DNA from: Nitrospiraceae bacterium
GTDB lineage: Bacteria > Nitrospirota > Thermodesulfovibrionia > UBA6902
Assembly (NCBI GenBank): GCA_020354155.1
Contig: CP070644.1
Coordinates: 1,628,201-1,635,474 of the forward strand
DNA length: 7,274 nucleotides
Direction of reading: 5' to 3'
How positions within the stretch are numbered: position 1 is the first letter of the stretch; each line of letters begins with the position of its first letter. A model generated the notes under the pieces. That model was not told the DNA's origin. It was given only the letters and a program-made list of their open reading frames with translations, and ran no database searches. A program made the position numbers and the translations under genes. Positions 5,379 through 7,274 of the stretch are shown in pieces.

Positions 5379-6839
5379 TCTTCCCTGAAACGGTATCTCA
5401 CCTTTCAGACATTTCATGGCAGCCCGCTGCGCCTGTACTGACGAATCATAGACAGCAATGAGTGCATCAGCTGCCGGAAAATATCTCAGTACATAGGGGC
5501 TGCCAAAGGATATGACAATTGATCTCCCTGCCCGGGCAATAACAGCCTCTATCCTTTTTCTGTCCTCATCGCCTATTCCTGAACTCCCCTGCCAGGCTGC
5601 AACTGTCGTAAAGACCGCAATAATGACTTCCGGCTGAGAAGTTCCTACATCATAATTTTTTATGTGGTGAATACGGGACACATGCTCCTGAATGCCTGCA
5701 GTATCAATCCTGTTTTCATCTCCAGTAAAAAGAAGGTCAGCATTCATCAGGTTCTCATTAAACTCTGTAGCACCGGCCTTGACTAACGTTATCGATGCAT
5801 GAAAGAGTTCTTCAGCAATATTACTGTGCGCATTATAGTCTGGAATCGTTTTTTTCTTTGATTTCAGTTTCTCCTTGCAGGAGGTCACTCTTTGAAATGC
5901 CCTGTCAACCTGCTGTTCTGCAAGTTCTCCTCCTGTTACTGCCTTGTGTATGTCCTGCACAACTGAATCAGCATTTGCAGGATGGAGGATGACATCCACG
6001 CCGGCCTGCATACATCTGACGGGAACATCGTCATATTCGTTCAATGCATGCATGGTTAACGCATCGGTCATAACAATGCCCTCATATTCCAGCTCATTCC
6101 GGAGCAGCCCTGTTACAACATTGCTGGATAGAGACGTCGGCACTGCATCCAGAGCAGGAATGGAAAGATGTCCAAGCATGATACTGCTCACTCCTGCCTG
6201 TATGGCATTCCGAAAGGGCAGAATATCAGTCTTCATCAGGTCCTTCAGTGATTTTGCAATAACCGGCAATGCAATGTGGGAGTCTATTGCAGTGTCACCA
6301 TGACCGGGGAAGTGCTTTGCACAGCTTATCAGTCCGGTGGATTCAAGAATGTGGATATATTTCTTTCCATACCATGCAACTGTTTCAGCATTATCAGAAA
6401 ATGCCCGTGTACAGATAATCGGGTTGTCAGGGTTTTGATTGACATCCAGAACAGGAATGAGAGGCATGTTAATGCCCATATCAATTGCCTCATCTGCAAT
6501 GGCACGAAGGGATTGTTCAATACACCGAAGTCCGTGGGGATGATCTTTTGGTGCACCAGCAGCTACAGCCATTTGCGACGGGAACACTGTGGCTCCTTCA
6601 ATCTGCTGACCGGCACCGCGTTCTATATCGGATGCAACAAAAAGGGGAATTGCTGCTACAGATTGACACTCTTCTATCAACTCTTTCACTGCAGTTCTTT
6701 TTCCGCCGAAGACGATAAATCCGCCAATGCCTTTATGAACCTCTTCGAGCAGTCGCTGCCTGTAGGTCGAGGAGTGTATATCCTGCCCGTCAAGTCTTCC
6801 GATAACAAGCTGGTAGATCTTTTGTTTCAGGCCCGGCAT
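5352..6839 (-). CDS. nagZ: two-domain GH3 beta-N-acetylglucosaminidase (NagZ type), cytoplasmic
   Basis: NagZ hydrolyses the GlcNAc-anhydroMurNAc bond of imported muropeptides. The 495-residue product has a GH3 barrel at about 1-330: GGFIVFGG (39-46), DIERGAGQQIEGATVFPSQM (71-90), KHFPGHGDTAIDSH (175-188) and EGIVMTDALTM (253-263). D259 is the expected nucleophile, and D186/H188 form the Asp-His acid/base dyad typical of NagZ and absent from most GH3 glucosidases. A C-terminal domain (about 345-495, ending GRLPVSLDLS) resembles the second domain of the Bacillus subtilis enzyme, which adds no catalytic residue there. E. coli NagZ (341 residues) has only the barrel. There is no signal peptide, as expected of a recycling enzyme. 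The start is firm: an in-frame TAA ends six bases upstream. A perfect TATAAT ends five bases before the ATG, and there is no SD. Confidence 0.92.
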   Translation of the reverse strand: MPGLKQKIYQLVIGRLDGQDIHSSTYRQRLLEEVHKGIGGFIVFGGKRTAVKELIEECQSVAAIPLFVASDIERGAGQQIEGATVFPSQMAVAAGAPKDHPHGLRCIEQSLRAIADEAIDMGINMPLIPVLDVNQNPDNPIICTRAFSDNAETVAWYGKKYIHILESTGLISCAKHFPGHGDTAIDSHIALPVIAKSLKDLMKTDILPFRNAIQAGVSSIMLGHLSIPALDAVPTSLSSNVVTGLLRNELEYEGIVMTDALTMHALNEYDDVPVRCMQAGVDVILHPANADSVVQDIHKAVTGGELAEQQVDRAFQRVTSCKEKLKSKKKTIPDYNAHSNIAEELFHASITLVKAGATEFNENLMNADLLFTGDENRIDTAGIQEHVSRIHHIKNYDVGTSQPEVIIAVFTTVAAWQGSSGIGDEDRKRIEAVIARAGRSIVISFGSPYVLRYFPAADALIAVYDSSVQAQRAAMKCLKGEIPFQGRLPVSLDLS

Positions 6840-6844
6840 GGAAC

Positions 6845-6850
6845 ATTATA
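6845..6850 (-). promoter_or_regulatory. -10 box (TATAAT) of nagZ, predicted leaderless start
   Basis: On the minus strand TATAAT is followed by GTTCC and then ATG, placing transcription start at or within a base or two of the start codon. There is no TGn extension and no clear -35 at 16-18 bp, so this promoter may need an activator or may be weak. The TAA inside TATAAT is also the in-frame stop that rules out a longer protein. Confidence 0.5.
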
Positions 6851-6961
6851 AACTACTTCAGGATGAAAGAGTGCACTGTAATGACATACTGCCTGCGAAG
6901 AGAAAACTATATCTCCTGCAACAAACAGCCATTCTCCCCCCGTTGAAAAAAGGGAAATACA

Positions 6962-6989
6962 GATATACAGGATGTTTTGTATATCCTGT
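6962..6989. repeat. two interlocking inverted repeats in the nagZ upstream spacer
   Basis: GATATAC (6962-6968) pairs with GTATATC (6979-6985), and ACAGGAT (6967-6973) pairs with ATCCTGT (6983-6989). Each gives a perfect 7-bp stem, and the two are mutually exclusive because the arms overlap. On the minus strand the element lies 40 bp after the small cysteine protein's stop and is followed a few bases later by TTTCCCTTTTTT. It could be a weak terminator for that gene or an operator for nagZ. The stems are AT-rich and the T-run is displaced, so I do not call it a terminator outright. Confidence 0.4.
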
Positions 6990-7029
6990 CATGCAATGGA
7001 ACTACAGAGAAAAACCGTGCATCGTTCTT

Positions 7030-7236
7030 TTAGTGGTGTCGTTCGCGGTTAGAATATATCCTTACAACTTTGTCATTGACCAGATAGAAAGGGCATTTCG
7101 AGTGGGAATCGTCCCTGCAGTATTCATAGAGCTGAAAGGGGCTCGGTATATACATTTCCCTGCCAACACCACAAAAAACTATCTTTTTCTCTACAAGATA
7201 GGGACACTTGCCTCTAGACATCCCTTCCTGTGCCAT
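7030..7236 (-). CDS. small four-cysteine protein (putative metal-binding; function unknown)
   Basis: This encodes a 68-residue protein with cysteines at 11, 22, 40 and 48 in the pattern CPYL-x7-FC, then YC, then H45 and CPFY. Paired CP and C spacings like this suggest a zinc or iron-sulfur site. I recall similar short conserved proteins with CPxL...C...IPS.FEL.EYC...H..CP.Y patterns in Desulfobacterota and Nitrospirota, but I cannot name the family. It has no signal peptide or membrane segment. The ATG at 7236 is preceded on the minus strand by AAAGGA with about nine to ten bases of spacing, longer than ideal. The frame stays open to the window edge, and an internal ATG at residue 6 has purines too close to be an SD. 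A TAGAAT at 7268-7273 could be its -10 box. It is separated from nagZ by 190 bp and is probably a distinct unit. Confidence 0.65.
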   Translation of the reverse strand: MAQEGMSRGKCPYLVEKKIVFCGVGREMYIPSPFQLYEYCRDDSHSKCPFYLVNDKVVRIYSNRERHH

Positions 7237-7274
7237 AAAAACACATTCCTTTCTCCCCCTATTTATTATTCTAA

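Noticed and set aside
6276..6851. 191-codon open frame on the plus strand opposite nagZ
   Set aside because: The opposing nagZ frame holds the KHFPGHG motif and other family motifs; this frame shows none and is a shadow.
6858..6932. 24-codon minus-strand frame just upstream of nagZ preceded by GGGGGGAG
   Set aside because: The purine run is only one base from the ATG, the peptide has no features, and a leader peptide role is pure guesswork.

Overview
The window carries a nearly self-sufficient peptidoglycan (murein) recycling cluster, flanked by two unrelated genes. It looks like a Gram-negative chromosome: AmpG, AnmK and MurQ handle 1,6-anhydro-muropeptides, and the left flank encodes an exported protein. 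Base composition is moderate, by eye a little under 50% GC. The gene set and the small CP-type cysteine protein on the right remind me of Nitrospirota or Desulfobacterota. That is an impression only, because there is no rRNA or other marker here.

Layout, left to right. (1) 1-142, minus strand: the 5' end of a gene for an exported protein, with a clear signal peptide and a strong Shine-Dalgarno (SD). (2) 143-459: a gene-free stretch holding the upstream regions of two divergent genes. (3) 460-2476, plus strand: murQ and anmK, overlapping by 14 bp. (4) 2489-3352, minus strand: an unusually short nagA, tail to tail with anmK. (5) 3353-3410: a compact divergent promoter region. (6) 3411-5378, plus strand: a DUF1460 NlpC/P60-type amidase followed immediately by ampG (TAA directly followed by ATG). 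(7) 5352-6839, minus strand: a two-domain GH3 beta-N-acetylglucosaminidase (NagZ type), whose last 27 bp overlap the end of ampG. (8) 6840-7029: a short spacer with an inverted repeat. (9) 7030-7236, minus strand: a small four-cysteine protein.

Proposed pathway, inferred from families. AmpG imports GlcNAc-anhydroMurNAc-peptides. NagZ removes GlcNAc. The DUF1460 protein removes the stem peptide, the job AmpD does in enterobacteria. AnmK converts anhydroMurNAc to MurNAc-6-phosphate. MurQ removes the lactyl group to give GlcNAc-6-phosphate, and NagA deacetylates that to GlcN-6-phosphate. A GlcNAc kinase, LdcA, Mpl and any AmpR-like regulator are not in the window.

The most interesting signal is at the promoters. 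murQ and nagA each have an extended -10 element (TGGTACTAT and TGGTATGAT) ending six bases before the ATG, which would put the transcription start on the A of the start codon. nagZ has a perfect TATAAT ending five bases before its ATG. The amidase gene has TGTTACAAT predicting a leader of about six bases. The recycling genes therefore look leaderless or nearly so, while the left flanking gene has a strong conventional SD. The three convergent or divergent junctions inside the cluster are also extremely compact: a 12-bp gap, a 27-bp overlap and a 58-bp divergent spacer.
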